A stretch of DNA of 42,703 bases from Actinomycetota bacterium (lineage in GTDB: Bacteria; Actinomycetota; Actinomycetes; Actinomycetales; Microbacteriaceae), in assembly GCA_005778835.1 (NCBI GenBank), contig SXMG01000001.1, positions 1-42,703 on the forward strand, given 5' to 3'. Position numbers and translations under genes: made by a program. The notes below the pieces were generated by a model that did not search any database, had not been told where the DNA came from, and saw only the letters and a program-made list of their open reading frames with translations. The stretch's first letter is position 1; each line of letters begins with the position of its first letter. Positions 23,981 through 32,537 of the stretch are shown piece after piece.

Positions 23981-24868
23981 TCACACGAGGGAGCCGACCG
24001 CCCGGGCGAGAACCTCCCTCACGGCGACGATCGCCGGTCGAGCCGCCGAGGAGACCCGCGTCGCAGTGAAGACTGAGCGATGCGGGTCTCCGTCGAGCGT
24101 GAGCAGGGGAACCCGTGGTGCTGCGCCACCCCAGACGAGGTCGGGCAGCAGGGCGACAGCGTGGCCCGTCTCGACGAGTCGGATGTGGGCTTGCAGGTCG
24201 GCGGTCTCGAAGCGCACGTCGGGTTCGAAGCCCGCGAGTCGGCACTGCTGCTCTGCCCAGTGGCGTGACGCGGTGCCGCGAGGCTCCATGACCCACGCCG
24301 AACGGGCTGCCTCGGCGAGCGAGTGGATGCTGCTGCCGACCGACACCCCGAGCTTCAGCCCGTCGTGCACGAGGGGCACCCGGTCGAGCTCGTGACGCCG
24401 CGGGGCGGCGTGCGCCGGGTACTCCTCGGCAATGACGAGATCGAACTCGCGGGCCCACACCTCGTCGAGCGCGCTCTCGGGCTCGCGCTGCGTGATCTCG
24501 ACCCGCAGCTGCGGGTACTCCTCGGCGAGCAGCGACAGCGCGCGCGGCACGATGCCGAGCGCCGCCGACTGGAAGACGGCGAGCCGCACGGTGCCGGTGA
24601 CCTCGTTGCTCGTGCCGACGAGCGAAGTCTCGAGCCGCTCAAGATCGTCAAGCAGGGCGCTCGACCCGTCGACGAGCACGTGGCCCGCGGGCGTGAGGTG
24701 CACGCGCCGCCCCGACCGCTCGAGCAGGGCGACGCCGACCTCGCGCTCGAGCAGGCTGAGCTGCTGCGAGATGGTCGAGGGGCTGTACGACAGCGCGCGA
24801 GCGACGGCGTGCAGGGTGCCGCGGCGGTGCACCTCGCGCAGCAGGCTGACGCGACGCAGGTCGAGCAT
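23981..24868 (-). CDS. LysR-family transcriptional regulator, likely of putA
   Basis: A protein of 295 residues. An N-terminal winged HTH (about 2-60: 'LRRVSLLREVHRRGTLHAVARALSYSPSTISQQ' in outline) is followed by a periplasmic-binding-like effector domain (about 90-290). It is divergent from putA, with 93 bases between the two starts, and a clear T-N11-A LysR box lies between them. Divergent LysR genes usually control the neighbour, so a proline-responsive regulator is a reasonable inference. The PutA protein here has no DNA-binding domain of its own, which is consistent with regulation by a separate protein. The effector is unknown. Confidence 0.88.
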   Translation of the reverse strand: MLDLRRVSLLREVHRRGTLHAVARALSYSPSTISQQLSLLEREVGVALLERSGRRVHLTPAGHVLVDGSSALLDDLERLETSLVGTSNEVTGTVRLAVFQSAALGIVPRALSLLAEEYPQLRVEITQREPESALDEVWAREFDLVIAEEYPAHAAPRRHELDRVPLVHDGLKLGVSVGSSIHSLAEAARSAWVMEPRGTASRHWAEQQCRLAGFEPDVRFETADLQAHIRLVETGHAVALLPDLVWGGAAPRVPLLTLDGDPHRSVFTATRVSSAARPAIVAVREVLARAVGSLV

Positions 24869-24886
24869 GGGTGTCCCTCGGCTTAT

Positions 24887-24905
24887 TGTTCGGCTTTGTC
24901 GAACA
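24887..24905. promoter_or_regulatory. Candidate LysR operator between lysR and putA
   Basis: TGTTCG (24887-24892), a 7-base spacer GCTTTGT and CGAACA (24900-24905): a 6-bp perfect inverted repeat containing the T-N11-A core typical of LysR-family sites. It lies in an AT-richer stretch just upstream of the LysR start, in the usual autoregulatory position. Confidence 0.55.
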
Positions 24906-24961
24906 GAAGTGTACGGCGATCATCACTTTTCGTGCACAACATCGAGGGCCAGACTGTACTC

Positions 24962-27900
24962 ATGACTCTCGACCGCTCCACTGCCGCTCGCGACGCCGAC
25001 TCGGGCGACGCCGACTCTGCCGTCGGCCTGGTGCGGCAGTGGCTGCGCCAGACCGAGGGCGTGAAGCCCGACGCGAGCGCTGCGCGCCTCGGCGGGCTGC
25101 TGCAAGACCCGGTGGGGCTCGACTTCGCGATCGGCTTCGTCGACCGGGTGGCGCGGCCCGACGACCTGCGCGTCGCGGGCCGCAACCTCGAAGAGCTCGC
25201 GCGGAGCATCCCGAGCTTTCTGCCGTGGCCTCTGCGGGTGCTCATCGCGATCGGCGGCCCCCTCGCCCGCCTGCTGCCCTGGCCGATCGTGCCCATCGCA
25301 CGGCGCGTGCTGCGCGGCATGGTCGGGCACCTCGTCATCGACGCGACGCCGAACCGACTCGGCCGCACGCTCGAGCGGCTGCGCGGCGAGGGCGACCGCC
25401 TCAACATCAACCTGCTGGGTGAGGCAGTGCTCGGCGACGCCGAGGCCGACCGCCGCCTCGCGGGCATCACCGAGCTCGTCAAGCGCCCCGACGTCGACTA
25501 CGTCTCGGTCAAGGTGTCGGCCATCGTCAGCCAGCTGAGCATGTGGGCGTTCGACGAGACCGTCGAGCGCGTCGTCGAACGACTCACGCCGCTCTACGAC
25601 ACCGCAGCACTCGGCGTGAACCCCACGTTCCTGAACCTCGACATGGAGGAGTTCCGCGACCTCGACCTGACGATCGAGGTGTTCCAGCGGCTGCTCGACC
25701 GGCCGGCCCTCAAGAACTACGAGGCCGGCATCGTGCTGCAGGCCTACCTTCCTGAGGCGCTGCCCGCGCTCGACCGCCTCACGTCGTGGGCGCAGGCGCG
25801 TCGCGCTGCCGGAGGCGCGGGCATCAAGGTGCGCGTCGTCAAGGGCGCCAACCTCGCCATGGAGCGGGTGGATGCTGCGCTGCACGATTGGCCTGTGGCC
25901 GTGCTGCCCAGCAAGCGCGACAGCGACGCGAATTACAAGCGCGTGCTCGACGCCGCGCTGCGCGCCGACAGAGTGGACGCGGTGCGCATCGGCCTCGCCG
26001 GCCACAACCTCTTCGACATCGCGTGGGCGTGGAAGCTCGCCGAAGGGCGCGGGGTCACCGAGGGCGTCGAGGTGGAGATGCTGCTCGGCATGGCGCCCGA
26101 CCAGGCAGACGCCGTGCGCCGCACGGTCGGGCACCTGCTGCTGTACACGCCCGTCGTGCATCCGAGCGACTTCGACTCGGCCATCAGCTACCTCATTCGC
26201 CGACTCGAAGAGAACGCGAGCACCGACAACTTCTTGTCGGGCGTGTTCGAGCTCACGAGCTCGCCTGAGATCTTCGAGCGCGAAGAGCAGCGCTTCCGCG
26301 ACTCGCTCTCGGCCTTCGAGGCCGCACCCGGGGCGCCCGTGCGCCACCGTGTGCAGAACCGCCTCGACGAGCGGCCCCTCGACCAGTACGACGCGCTGCC
26401 CGTACCGGGAGGCGTGCGCTCGGGCTTCGAGAACGCGGCCGACACCGACCCGGCACTGCCGAGCAACCGCGAGTGGGGCCGCGCCATTCTGCAGCGCGCG
26501 CAGACCACCACGCGCGGGCAAGCGCTCGTCGACGCGAGCGGAGTCGCCTCGGTCGGCGCGATCGAGCGCATCGTCGCCGAGACTCGCGAGGCCGGCGCAG
26601 GGTGGGCTGCGCGGTCGGTCGACGATCGCGCGGGCATCCTGCACCGCGCTGGTCGCATGCTCGCCGCGCGCCGCGCCGACCTGCTCGAAGTGATGGCGGC
26701 CGAAGCGGGCAAGACGCTCGCCGAGGGCGACCCTGAGGTCAGCGAGGCCATCGACTTCGCGCACTACTACGCCGAGAGCGCGCGCGACCTGGCCCGCATC
26801 GACGATGCGACGTTCACGCCCGTGCGATTGACGCTCGTCGTGCCGCCGTGGAATTTTCCCGTCGCGATTCCCGCCGGGGGAGTGCTCGCGGCGCTCGCCG
26901 CAGGCAGCGCCGTGATCATCAAGCCCGCGCCGCAGGTGCGCCGCAGCGCCGCCGTCATGGTCGAGGCGCTGTGGGATGCCGGGGTGCCGCGCGACGTGCT
27001 GCGCTACGTCGATGTGCCCGAGAACGAGATCGGGCAGGCACTTGTCGCGCACCCGGCCGTCGACCGGCTCGTACTGACCGGCGCGTGGGAGACCGCCGCG
27101 CTGTTCCGCTCGTGGCGGCCCGAGCTGCCGATTCTCGCCGAGACGAGCGGCAAGAACGCGATCGTCATCACGCCCTCGGCCGACATCGATCTCGCTGTCG
27201 CCGACCTCGTGAAATCGGCGTTCGGCCACGCGGGGCAGAAGTGCTCGGCGGCCTCGCTCGCGATTCTGGTCGGCTCGGTCGCGACGTCGGAGCGCTTCGA
27301 GCGCCAGCTCGTGGATGCCGTCACGACGTTGCGCGTCGGCTCGGCACTCGACCCGACCACGGTCGTCGGGCCGCTCATCGAGAAGGCCAGCGGCAAGCTG
27401 CTCGGCGCCCTGACCCGGCTCGCGGAGGGGGAGGAGTGGCTCGTGCAGCCGCGAGCCCTCGACGCGACGGGGTCGGTGTGGTCGCCGGGCGTGAAGCGCG
27501 GCGTCGCCGACGGCAGCGAGTTCCACATGACCGAGTACTTCGGCCCCGTGCTCGGCCTCATGCGTGCGCGCGACCTCGACGAGGCCATCGACCTGCAGAA
27601 CGCCACGCCGTTCGGTCTCACGGCAGGCCTGCATTCGCTCGACGCCGATGAGGTCGAGCACTGGCTCGACCAGGTGCAGGCGGGCAACCTCTACGTCAAC
27701 CGCGGCACGACGGGCGCGATCGTGCGCCGCCAGCCGTTCGGCGGCTGGAAGCGCTCGAGCGTCGGCGGCTCGACGAAGGCCGGCGGCCCGTCGTACGTCA
27801 TGAACTTCGGCACCTTTGCGCCCGTGCCGCGTGAGCCCCGCGAATCGCTGAGCCTGCGCGGCCTCGACCGCGGCGTGCGCGCCGTGCTCGAGGCGAGCCA

Positions 27901-28495
27901 GCCCGGCATGGACTTCGCGGGCTTCGATGCCGCGCGCGCCGGCGCCGTGAGCGACCAGCACGCCTGGGACGACGAGTTCGGCATCGCGCGCGATGCGAGC
28001 GAGCTCGGCGGCTCGGTCGCGCACGTCGTCGAGCGCAACGTCCTGCGGTACCGCCCGACCCGCGTGACCGTGCGCGCGGCCGAGGGCGCGACGATGCACG
28101 ACCTCGTGCGGGTGCTGCTCGCTGCGGCTCGCGCCGGGTCGCGCGTCGAGATCAGCAGCGCGACCCCGCTGCCCGCGAGTCTGCTCGCGCTGCTCGACAC
28201 GGGCACCTCGACACTGCGCGCGGCCTCGATCGCGATCGAAGCGGATGCGCGGTTCGCCGAGCGCATGCGGGATGCCCGCCCCGCCCGCATCCGCCTCATC
28301 GCGCCCGACGGCGCAGCCGTGGCACGCGCCCTGCACGAGTCGCTCGACGGCGACCCCGATGTCGCCATCTGGTCAGGGCCGGTGACGGCCGCGGGCCGCG
28401 TCGAGCTGTTGCCCTTCCTGCGCGAGCAGGCCGTGTCGATGACGGTGCACCGCTTCGGCAACCCGTTTCCGGCGCTGGCCGAGGTCGAGCTCTAG
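24962..28495 (+). CDS. putA: Bifunctional proline dehydrogenase / L-glutamate-gamma-semialdehyde dehydrogenase
   Basis: Oxidises proline to glutamate in two steps. The protein has 1177 residues. An N-terminal proline dehydrogenase barrel (about 60-480) contains 'VDYVSVKVSAIVSQ', 'FLNLDMEEFRDLDLT' and 'KVRVVKGANLAMER'. The aldehyde dehydrogenase domain (about 500-955) has 'VPPWNFPVAIPAGG', the conserved Glu in 'AETSGKNAIVI' and the catalytic cysteine in 'GHAGQKCSAAS' (Cys761). A further C-terminal region of about 220 residues resembles the ALDH-like tail of long PutA types. There is no N-terminal ribbon-helix-helix domain, so it is not a trifunctional self-repressing PutA. ATG 24962 is chosen; GTG 24932 is an in-frame alternative, and neither has a strong ribosome-binding site. 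Its stop overlaps that of mftG on the other strand. Confidence 0.95.
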   Translation: MTLDRSTAARDADSGDADSAVGLVRQWLRQTEGVKPDASAARLGGLLQDPVGLDFAIGFVDRVARPDDLRVAGRNLEELARSIPSFLPWPLRVLIAIGGPLARLLPWPIVPIARRVLRGMVGHLVIDATPNRLGRTLERLRGEGDRLNINLLGEAVLGDAEADRRLAGITELVKRPDVDYVSVKVSAIVSQLSMWAFDETVERVVERLTPLYDTAALGVNPTFLNLDMEEFRDLDLTIEVFQRLLDRPALKNYEAGIVLQAYLPEALPALDRLTSWAQARRAAGGAGIKVRVVKGANLAMERVDAALHDWPVAVLPSKRDSDANYKRVLDAALRADRVDAVRIGLAGHNLFDIAWAWKLAEGRGVTEGVEVEMLLGMAPDQADAVRRTVGHLLLYTPVVHPSDFDSAISYLIRRLEENASTDNFLSGVFELTSSPEIFEREEQRFRDSLSAFEAAPGAPVRHRVQNRLDERPLDQYDALPVPGGVRSGFENAADTDPALPSNREWGRAILQRAQTTTRGQALVDASGVASVGAIERIVAETREAGAGWAARSVDDRAGILHRAGRMLAARRADLLEVMAAEAGKTLAEGDPEVSEAIDFAHYYAESARDLARIDDATFTPVRLTLVVPPWNFPVAIPAGGVLAALAAGSAVIIKPAPQVRRSAAVMVEALWDAGVPRDVLRYVDVPENEIGQALVAHPAVDRLVLTGAWETAALFRSWRPELPILAETSGKNAIVITPSADIDLAVADLVKSAFGHAGQKCSAASLAILVGSVATSERFERQLVDAVTTLRVGSALDPTTVVGPLIEKASGKLLGALTRLAEGEEWLVQPRALDATGSVWSPGVKRGVADGSEFHMTEYFGPVLGLMRARDLDEAIDLQNATPFGLTAGLHSLDADEVEHWLDQVQAGNLYVNRGTTGAIVRRQPFGGWKRSSVGGSTKAGGPSYVMNFGTFAPVPREPRESLSLRGLDRGVRAVLEASQPGMDFAGFDAARAGAVSDQHAWDDEFGIARDASELGGSVAHVVERNVLRYRPTRVTVRAAEGATMHDLVRVLLAAARAGSRVEISSATPLPASLLALLDTGTSTLRAASIAIEADARFAERMRDARPARIRLIAPDGAAVARALHESLDGDPDVAIWSGPVTAAGRVELLPFLREQAVSMTVHRFGNPFPALAEVEL

Positions 28496-30033
28496 CTCGC
28501 TAGAGCCTCGGCGATGACCTCGCCGATGAGCACGGCACTGGCGGCCGGGCCACCCGTCGGAGTACTCGGCAGCATGCCCACATCGGCGACGTGCAGGCTC
28601 CGCGCCCCGTGCACCGCACCGCGACCATCGACGACCGACGTCGTGGGATCAGAGCCCATCGCCGTGGTGCCGCACGTGTGAAGGGCCGTCGACAGGTGCG
28701 CGAGCACCCAGGCATCGAGCTCACGGTCGTCGAGAGCAGTGAGGTTCGCATGCTCGGACCTCGCGCCCAGCTCGCGCATCGGGTCGCTGGTGAGAAGTGC
28801 GCTTGCGAACCGGGCCGCGGAGCGAAGAAGAGCTCGATCGATCTCGGTCTCGGCGTAGTGAAAGCGCACGTGCGGCGGCGCGCTGACGTCGACCGGGTCA
28901 AGGGCGAGGTGACCGCGAGCGTCGTGACGCAGCGTCGAGACCAGCAGACTCAGGTGGTTGTCGAGCGGGTCGGTGCCCAGCATTCCCGAGAGTGGACGCA
29001 GGAACGACAGCACCTCGATGTCGCCCGCTACCACCTCTGCTCCCAGCCCGGTGGAGGCATGCAGGGCGACACCGAGCGGAATCTCGACACGGTGGCGGTG
29101 AATCGACGCTGGCACCGTGAAGCGCAGGTCGAGGTTCGGGTGATCGCTCAGTCTCGCGCCCACCGCAGGTGAGTCGTGCACGACGGGGAGGTCGCGGTCG
29201 CGCAGCATCGCTGCGGGCCCGATGCCGCTGATGAGCAGCAGGTGCGGTGTGGCGATGGCACCCGCGCTGAGCACGACGAGCCCAGCGCGAAACGACTCGA
29301 TGCGACCTGTCACGAGTGCGCGCACTCCGACGGCACGCCCGTGCTCGAGCATGACCGAGACCACGTGGTGTCCGCCGCGCACGTCGAGGCGTGCAGGTGC
29401 CCCATGGGTATCGACCGCACGATCGAGATAGGCGCGGGCCGTGCTCCAGCGCTCGCCATCGTGTGTGTTCGTGGGAGTCGCTCCTACGCCGGGGTTCGCG
29501 TCGGGGCTGGAGTTCTTGTCGGGCTCGAGGGGCAGCCCTGCGGCGAGACCGGCCGAGACGAGAGCCGCGCTGACAGGGTGGGAGAGGTCTGCTCGCGACA
29601 CCGGCATGGGCCCCTGAGACCCGTGCCCCGCCGTGCCGCCGAACTCGCGGTCGTTCTCGATGCGGGGCCAGATCGCAGCGGTGCTCGATGCGCTCCAGCG
29701 CTCGTCGCCACTCTCGGCGGCCCAGCGGTCGAGATCGTGTGCTCTGGGGCGTCGAAAGTAGGCCCCGTTGATCGCCGTCGAACCACCAGATACCCGGCCG
29801 CGCGTCACTGTGTGCGGCCGACCACTCGTGAGCTCAGAGGGGTACGAGAAGGCAAGTGGATGACCCGGCATCGCCGCGGCGAGACGTGACGCATCGCGCG
29901 TCTCGCGAGGCGCCGGCACGGGCCCCGCTTCGAGCACGAGTACCGACAGCCCGCGCTCGGCGAGGCGCGCTGCCAGCGGAGCACCCGATCCGCCTGCTCC
30001 GACGACGAGCACGTCGGGCAGCGCGGGAGTCAT
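28492..30033 (-). CDS. mftG: Mycofactocin-associated GMC oxidoreductase MftG
   Basis: A GMC-type flavoprotein of 513 residues. 'VLVVGAGGSGAPLAARLAERG' in outline (GAGGSG at 12-17) binds FAD; 'RGRVSGGSTAINGAYFRR' (in outline) and the C-terminal 'HTCGTTAMGSDPTTSVVDGRG' with the catalytic histidine and 'SLHVADVGMLPSTPTGGPAASAVL' are GMC signatures. In mycobacteria MftG links mycofactocinol reoxidation to the respiratory chain; the same role is inferred here from family and context. The ATG at 30033 overlaps the mftR stop by one base (TGATG), so the two genes form a minus-strand operon divergent from mftA. Its stop is interleaved with the putA stop. Confidence 0.9.
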   Translation of the reverse strand: MTPALPDVLVVGAGGSGAPLAARLAERGLSVLVLEAGPVPAPRETRDASRLAAAMPGHPLAFSYPSELTSGRPHTVTRGRVSGGSTAINGAYFRRPRAHDLDRWAAESGDERWSASSTAAIWPRIENDREFGGTAGHGSQGPMPVSRADLSHPVSAALVSAGLAAGLPLEPDKNSSPDANPGVGATPTNTHDGERWSTARAYLDRAVDTHGAPARLDVRGGHHVVSVMLEHGRAVGVRALVTGRIESFRAGLVVLSAGAIATPHLLLISGIGPAAMLRDRDLPVVHDSPAVGARLSDHPNLDLRFTVPASIHRHRVEIPLGVALHASTGLGAEVVAGDIEVLSFLRPLSGMLGTDPLDNHLSLLVSTLRHDARGHLALDPVDVSAPPHVRFHYAETEIDRALLRSAARFASALLTSDPMRELGARSEHANLTALDDRELDAWVLAHLSTALHTCGTTAMGSDPTTSVVDGRGAVHGARSLHVADVGMLPSTPTGGPAASAVLIGEVIAEALAS

Positions 30034-30662
30034 CACGGGGGGCCGGACTCGTCGAGCAGCATGAGGTCGCGCGCGGCGAGAAAGCCTTCGTCGAGCAAGT
30101 CGCTGAGCGAGGCATCGGGATGGGCCAGCCACTGCTCGTAGGCGGCGATCGACACCCCCAGGCACACCCAGGCGATGGTCTGCGGTCGAAGCTCGCCGGG
30201 CGAGCCGCCCAGGCGCTCGGCGACGAAGTCGGCGATGACCTGTCGCCAGGAGGCATAGCGGATCGTGGAGTGCGCGACGAGGGAGGGCACCGTGAGCAGC
30301 AGCGTCATGCGCTCGCGGTGGTACTGCAGCTCGTCGGCCGGAATGTGGTTGAAGACGACGATGGCGATGCGGAGGGCATCCCGCAACGGAAGGCTGCGCG
30401 GAAGAGAGTGCAGGTGATCGCGCATGCCCCGCAGCATGTCGTCGAACTGACCCCAGGGCAGATCGTTCTTCGAGGGGAAGTAGCGGAAGAACGTGCGGCG
30501 CCCGATGCCGCACGCGCTGGCGATCTCGTCGACGGTGACCCGGTCGAACCCGCGATCGATGAACAGCCGAAGGCCCGTGTGGCTGATCTCCGCATGCGTG
30601 GTGGCGGGGTGGCGGCCGATGCGCACGACCGGATTCGACGCTCCTGCTATGAGTTCACTCAC
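30033..30662 (-). CDS. mftR: TetR-family regulator MftR
   Basis: A protein of 209 residues. An N-terminal TetR HTH (about 20-66) reads 'GLRLFIDRGFDRVTVDEIASACGIGRRTFFRYFPSKNDL' in outline and is followed by an all-helical ligand domain with an 'EQWLAHPDASLSDLLDEGFLAARDLM' type C-terminus. It is the expected MftR, which in mycobacteria represses the mft operon and is released by long-chain acyl-CoA. The GTG at 30662 is the start given by homology; its ribosome-binding site is weak (AGAGGG about 12 bases upstream). Divergent from mftA across a 104-base region with several palindromes. Confidence 0.9.
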   Translation of the reverse strand: MSELIAGASNPVVRIGRHPATTHAEISHTGLRLFIDRGFDRVTVDEIASACGIGRRTFFRYFPSKNDLPWGQFDDMLRGMRDHLHSLPRSLPLRDALRIAIVVFNHIPADELQYHRERMTLLLTVPSLVAHSTIRYASWRQVIADFVAERLGGSPGELRPQTIAWVCLGVSIAAYEQWLAHPDASLSDLLDEGFLAARDLMLLDESGPP

Positions 30663-30766
30663 CGTTCGTCACCGCCCTCTTCCCTTCGGCACTGAGTGCC
30701 AATACAGTACTGATCATTGGCCATCTCTGACAGCTGTGTCAGAGACTCGTTGCAAAGGAGCATGCC
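30663..30766. promoter_or_regulatory. mftR-mftA divergent control region with three palindromes
   Basis: Three symmetrical elements are visible: GGCAC-TGA-GTGCC (30688-30700); the perfect 8-bp palindrome CAGTACTG (30705-30712); and CTCTGACA-GCTG-TGTCAGAG (30725-30744), with perfect 8-bp arms. TACAGT (30703-30708, plus) and TACTGT (30709-30704, minus) are TANNNT boxes that overlap inside the central palindrome, so one repressor dimer there could close both promoters. Assignment to MftR is inference. AAGGAG at 30755-30760 serves mftA. Confidence 0.5.
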
Positions 30767-30871
30767 ATGAGCGTTCCCGGTACCCCCACTCCCGCGGTCG
30801 TCGACGAGCTCGTCGAAGAGGAATCGCTGGTCGAAGAAGTCTCGATCGACGGAATGTGCGGCGTCTACTAG
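30767..30871 (+). CDS. mftA: Mycofactocin precursor peptide MftA
   Basis: A small gene of 34 codons. The peptide has a Thr/Pro N-terminus, a very acidic middle (DELVEEESLVEEV) and ends in IDGMCGVY. The C-terminal Val-Tyr is the pair that MftC oxidatively decarboxylates and crosslinks, and from which MftE later releases the AHDP core. The IDGMCG-VY ending matches the family signature fully, including the Met-Cys pair. AAGGAG (30755-30760) is six bases before the ATG. An out-of-frame ATG at 30762 stops after two codons. mftB follows after six bases. Confidence 0.95.
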   Translation: MSVPGTPTPAVVDELVEEESLVEEVSIDGMCGVY

Positions 30872-30877
30872 GCCCTC

Positions 30878-31168
30878 ATGGACGCCGTCACTCTGGATAG
30901 CACGCTCGTCGTTCACCCCAGGGTCTCGATTCGACCCGAACCCTTCGGAGCTCTGCTGTACCACTTCGGCACGCGTCAGCTGAGCTTTCTGAAAGACCTC
31001 ATGCTGCTCGAGGTTGTGCAGGCTTGCGACGGAACTCGCACGTTGGATGAGGCGCTTGCCGTGGCCGGCGTGCCCGACGCGCACATCGAGCGCTATCGGC
31101 GCGCGGTCGCAACCCTCGTGCGGTCGACGATGCTGCAGCAGCACGCAGCGAGCGAGGTGGCGGCATGA
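30878..31168 (+). CDS. mftB: Mycofactocin carrier protein MftB
   Basis: A PqqD-like RiPP recognition element protein of 96 residues that binds the MftA leader and presents it to MftC. 'VHPRVSIRPEPFGALLYHFGTRQLSFLKD' in outline is the typical N-terminal beta-hairpin, followed by a helical 'LLEVVQACDGTRTLDEALAVAGV' region with the winged-helix fold. Its length is normal. It starts six bases after the mftA stop and overlaps mftC by four bases (ATGA), so mftA-B-C are probably co-translated. Confidence 0.93.
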   Translation: MDAVTLDSTLVVHPRVSIRPEPFGALLYHFGTRQLSFLKDLMLLEVVQACDGTRTLDEALAVAGVPDAHIERYRRAVATLVRSTMLQQHAASEVAA

Positions 31169-32466
31169 CGCTCGTCGCCCCGGCCTCGACCACGGCCCTG
31201 CCGACGTCGGCCGCTCGCACGTCGAGCACCCTCATCGGTCACTTCGAGCGCGGTCTCGATGCACCGATCTGCCTGACATGGGAGCTCACCTACGCCTGCA
31301 ACCTGTCGTGCAGCCACTGCCTCTCGAGCTCGGGCCGCCGCGACCCGCGCGAGCTGACCACCGACGAATGCAAGGGCATCATCGACGAGTTGCAGCGCAT
31401 GCAGGTGTTCTATGTGAACATCGGCGGCGGTGAGCCCACCGTGCGCAGCGACTTCTGGGAGCTCGTCGACTATGCCACTGCGCACCAGGTCGGAGTGAAG
31501 TTCTCGACGAACGGCGTGAAGATCACGCCCGACGTCGCACAGCGTCTCGCCGCGAGCGACTACGTCGACGTGCAGATCTCGCTCGATGGTGCCACGGCCG
31601 AGGTCAACGACCGTGTGCGCGGCCCTGGCTCGTACGACCTGGCGATGCGCGCCATGCAGAACCTCGCCGACGCAGGTTTCAGCGGCTTCAAGATCTCGGT
31701 CGTCTGCACGCGCGAGAACATTCCGCAACTCGATGAGTTCAAGGCCATCGCCGATCGCTTTGACGCCCAGCTGCGCCTCACCCGGCTGCGGCCGAGCGGG
31801 CGTGGTGCCGACGTGTGGGACGACCTGCACCCGCTGCCGCACCAGCAGCGCGAGTTGTACGACTGGCTCGTCGCCCACGGCGACGGCGTGCTCACCGGCG
31901 ACTCGTTCTTCCACCTTTCGGCGTTCGGAGAGGCGCTGCCCGGCTTGAACCTGTGCGGCGCCGGCCGGGTTGTGTGCCTCATCGATCCCATCGGTGATGT
32001 CTACGCGTGCCCGTTCGCTATCCACGACGAGTTCCTCGCCGGCAGCATTCGCGAGCCAGGGGGATTCGAGGCGGTCTGGCGCGAGAGCGAACTCTTCCAG
32101 CGCCTGCGCGAACCCACCGGAGGAGGCGCATGCGGCAGCTGCTCGTTCTACGACTCGTGCCGCGGCGGCTGCATGGCGGCCAAGTTCTTCACCGGACTGC
32201 CGATCGACGGCCCCGACCCCGAGTGCGTGCGCGGCTTCGGCGAGCAACTGCTGGCTGAGCGGTCGACGGATGCGGTGCCGAAGCCCACGGGCGACCACTC
32301 GCACCGCACGTCGCCGCCCCGGCCGCGCGGCTCGACAGGGCCCGTTCCCCTCACCCTCAGCGTGCGTCGCCCCGGGGCCGCCCCCGTGCATGCCTGCGCC
32401 GAGAGCCCTCTGGCCGGCTTCGCGCCCACGGTGTCGAACGACTGCGCCTGCGGGGGCGCTCACTAA
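31165..32466 (+). CDS. mftC: Mycofactocin radical SAM maturase MftC
   Basis: A radical SAM/SPASM enzyme of 433 residues that decarboxylates the C-terminal tyrosine of MftA and crosslinks it to the preceding valine. The [4Fe-4S]-SAM motif is CNLSCSHC (Cys45, 49, 52), with 'GGGEP' at 87-91 for SAM binding. SPASM auxiliary-cluster cysteines are visible from Cys264 through 'CGSCSFYDSCRGGC' (323-336) and Cys354. After about residue 375 there is a Pro/Arg-rich linker and then a tail with three more cysteines (411, 427, 429) ending in CACGGAH. I cannot tell whether that tail is usual for the family. Overlaps mftB; a hairpin-containing spacer separates it from the first SDR. Confidence 0.95.
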   Translation: MTLVAPASTTALPTSAARTSSTLIGHFERGLDAPICLTWELTYACNLSCSHCLSSSGRRDPRELTTDECKGIIDELQRMQVFYVNIGGGEPTVRSDFWELVDYATAHQVGVKFSTNGVKITPDVAQRLAASDYVDVQISLDGATAEVNDRVRGPGSYDLAMRAMQNLADAGFSGFKISVVCTRENIPQLDEFKAIADRFDAQLRLTRLRPSGRGADVWDDLHPLPHQQRELYDWLVAHGDGVLTGDSFFHLSAFGEALPGLNLCGAGRVVCLIDPIGDVYACPFAIHDEFLAGSIREPGGFEAVWRESELFQRLREPTGGGACGSCSFYDSCRGGCMAAKFFTGLPIDGPDPECVRGFGEQLLAERSTDAVPKPTGDHSHRTSPPRPRGSTGPVPLTLSVRRPGAAPVHACAESPLAGFAPTVSNDCACGGAH

Positions 32467-32467
32467 C

Positions 32468-32500
32468 TGCCGCGAACACCGCGCCGCGCGGTTCGCGGCA
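32468..32500 (+). other. Intergenic hairpin, mftC to first SDR
   Basis: TGCCGCGAAC (32468-32477) and GTTCGCGGCA (32491-32500) form a perfect 10-bp stem; inside the 13-base loop CGCG/CGCG can also pair. It begins two bases after the mftC stop. With no T-tract and an AAGGAGG ribosome-binding site at 32525-32531 following, it may act as an attenuator or as an mRNA-stabilising element. Confidence 0.6.
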
Positions 32501-32537
32501 CCACACCTTCACAACCGATCACCGAAGGAGGCACGCG

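Noticed and set aside
24323-24961. Upstream extension of the putA frame
   Set aside because: It is antisense to the LysR gene; proline dehydrogenase similarity begins after 24962.
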